From the NCBI GenBank assembly GCA_018398765.1, contig JAHBMJ010001291.1, positions 1 through 30,000 on the forward strand: DNA of 30,000 nt, given 5' to 3'. The translations under genes and the position numbers were made by a program. This stretch comes from Chromera velia. Lineage: Eukaryota > Sar > Chromeraceae. The notes under the pieces were generated by a model. The model was not told where the DNA came from. It saw nothing but the letters and a program-made list of their open reading frames with translations, and did no database searches. Below, one piece after another: positions 28,848 through 30,000 of this stretch; within the stretch, counting starts at the first letter, position 1; each line of letters starts with the position of its first letter.

Positions 28848-29762
28848 TTAGTGAGCGAATCCTGGGGGCGGTCCTGAGGAGAAAGAGTAGACAGAAAAAA
28901 AATGCGTTCATTGAATGCATGCTGAAAGGTGGCCACACAGCCGGGAAAAAGAAGAACTGACCGATCATCAGAGGGGGGCGTTCCTCCGGTTCCTCGATTT
29001 TTTTGCGTTGAGCGTCGGAGGAAAGTGATTCCAGAGCCATCTTCACAGACCAGTGGACCCCATCCCCCGCACGGGCCAGGTTACCCTTCATCACATGGCA
29101 CATTATGAATCCTCCCTCACGGCGAACAAACATTTCCCGTTCTTTTTGGTCCAAAGGTTTATGACCGAACTTACACACGGACGGGTCCGGACATCCGCGC
29201 ACTGCAAAAGAGAAGAGAAGGAGAGAAGGATCAATCAGAATGCTGAGGTATTGAATAAGCGTAAACCGAAATCTGAAGGAACGTTAGAGATGCTTACAAG
29301 AGGCAGAGAGCTTCGTTTGAAAGACTCTTTGCCATGTAAAGATACAATCAAACTGAGTGTGAAGGCACTCATGCTCTCAGAGCCACCCTGGAAAGTTCTG
29401 TGCAAGTAGGCTTGCCGGATAGCGGAGACTGTCGAAAAATTTTTGATCCAGTTGTCCGTCTCTATTGCAGTTGATTTGTGATTCTCTCACTCTTTCCTGT
29501 AGTCCGTCAATAAGGAATTTCTTTGTCAGTCAGCACTCCTTGTACAGTGTTGAAGTCTCGAATCGATCCTTGTTTATCCATACAGCTGACGTACCTTCGT
29601 CACATCCCCAAATGATGTACTTCCGGCAGGGGATCAGCTTATGGTCGTGTGCCAGGGGGCACTCGTCACCTCTGTAACAGATAGACTGCGTAAAGAATGC
29701 ACACACCGGCCCGAAGGCCTGCATCCGAGAACAGAGCATGCAGTTTGAGTCAGCTGAGCATA
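28848..29762 (-). CDS. CCCH zinc-finger protein, 5'-incomplete, three exons seen
   Basis: Model exons on the minus strand: 29762-29595, 29201-28962 and 28873-28848, ending in TAA. Junctions are in phase (donor GAAG|GTACGT, acceptor TTTTGCAG; donor ATCG|GTCAGT, acceptor CTCCTCAG). The first exon encodes CAFFTQSICYRGDECPLAH, an exact C-x7-C-x5-C-x3-H finger of the RNA-binding type. The second finger is split by the intron: CRKYIIWGC lies before it and GCPDPSVCKFGH after it, giving an irregular spacing with an extra Cys. The rest contains REGGFIMCHVMKGNLARAG and an acidic linker. CCCH proteins of this sort usually act in mRNA processing or decay. An acceptor (TTTCTTTCCAG) precedes the first exon seen, so the start codon is further upstream. 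Confidence 0.65.
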
Positions 29763-30000
29763 CTGGAAAGAAATGAGTCAGGGAGTGAGATGGCCTTAGA
29801 AATCTATGCTCTATGTTTTGCAAAGCCCATGGTTTTGGCTTTAGCTGAAGTGCTTGGTGAGACTCACCACTTGATAGAGCTCTGTCTTATTTGAAGTTCT
29901 GCAAATACAGCAGAACATAGGGTCAAAGGGAGGTATGCTTCAGAAACTCTAAATCCAGACTTATTGTTTCGGCTTCAGGCAGTTTTTTCCGTCTCAATCA
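29763..30000. other. Probable intron or upstream part of the CCCH gene
   Basis: On the minus strand this leads into the acceptor at 29763. A TATTTGCAG acceptor-like site lies near 29903-29895. I cannot assign an exon before the window ends. Confidence 0.3.

Noticed and set aside
28461..28877. Short open frames within the fold-back element
   Set aside because: They consist of translated copies of the GTAGATTTTGCA motif with no protein logic.

Overview
The window looks like nuclear DNA from a protist with a mid-sized to large, repeat-rich genome. Coding signal is split into exons with ordinary GT/AG splice sites and pyrimidine tracts. The proteins carry Ser, Gln and Lys/Glu runs. There are no bacterial-style operons, and most of the sequence is interspersed repeats. 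TAA and TAG act as stops in the gene models I can build, so I see no reason to invoke a variant code. An alveolate such as a chromerid fits the style, including several TGCATGCA boxes, but that is an impression and not a demonstration.

Layout. 1-7.1 kb has no gene I can support. It holds an ~808-bp dispersed repeat present twice in the same orientation (888-1695 and 5986-6791), a 78-bp tandem repeat (5645-5956), a degenerate ~200-bp tandem repeat (4111-4690) and two small duplications. 7.1-15.3 kb is one large mobile structure. Outer TA dinucleotides flank 20-bp terminal inverted repeats. Inside are two ~350-380-bp arms in direct orientation, and between them three head-to-tail 2,506-bp units. 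Each unit carries, on the minus strand, a two-exon IS630/Tc1/mariner-type transposase gene and a second ORF of unknown function. The transposase is open in units 1 and 3 and has four nonsense codons in unit 2.

15.3-21.2 kb contains a seven-exon plus-strand gene (16202-21186). Its exons join in phase into two membrane-pore-membrane repeats plus a ~359-residue tail, which resembles a two-pore-domain K+ channel with an abnormal second selectivity filter; the first filter is not located. 21.2-23.7 kb is AT-rich and has CCGGCA-type repeats. 23.7-26.7 kb has two 252-bp direct repeats that bracket a two-exon minus-strand gene for an unrecognised basic protein. 27.2-28.1 kb holds a decayed LINE-like reverse-transcriptase tail on the minus strand. 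28.33-28.80 kb is a fold-back element packed with about twenty copies of a GTAGATTTTGCA-like motif on both strands. 28.8-29.8 kb has three exons of a minus-strand CCCH zinc-finger gene whose 5' part is unresolved and may lie beyond the window.

The host genes do not form an obvious pathway. Most of the organisation comes from mobile elements inserted between three unrelated host genes: channel, basic nuclear-type protein and CCCH protein. All exon models are read by eye from splice consensus, phase and family similarity, with no transcript evidence.
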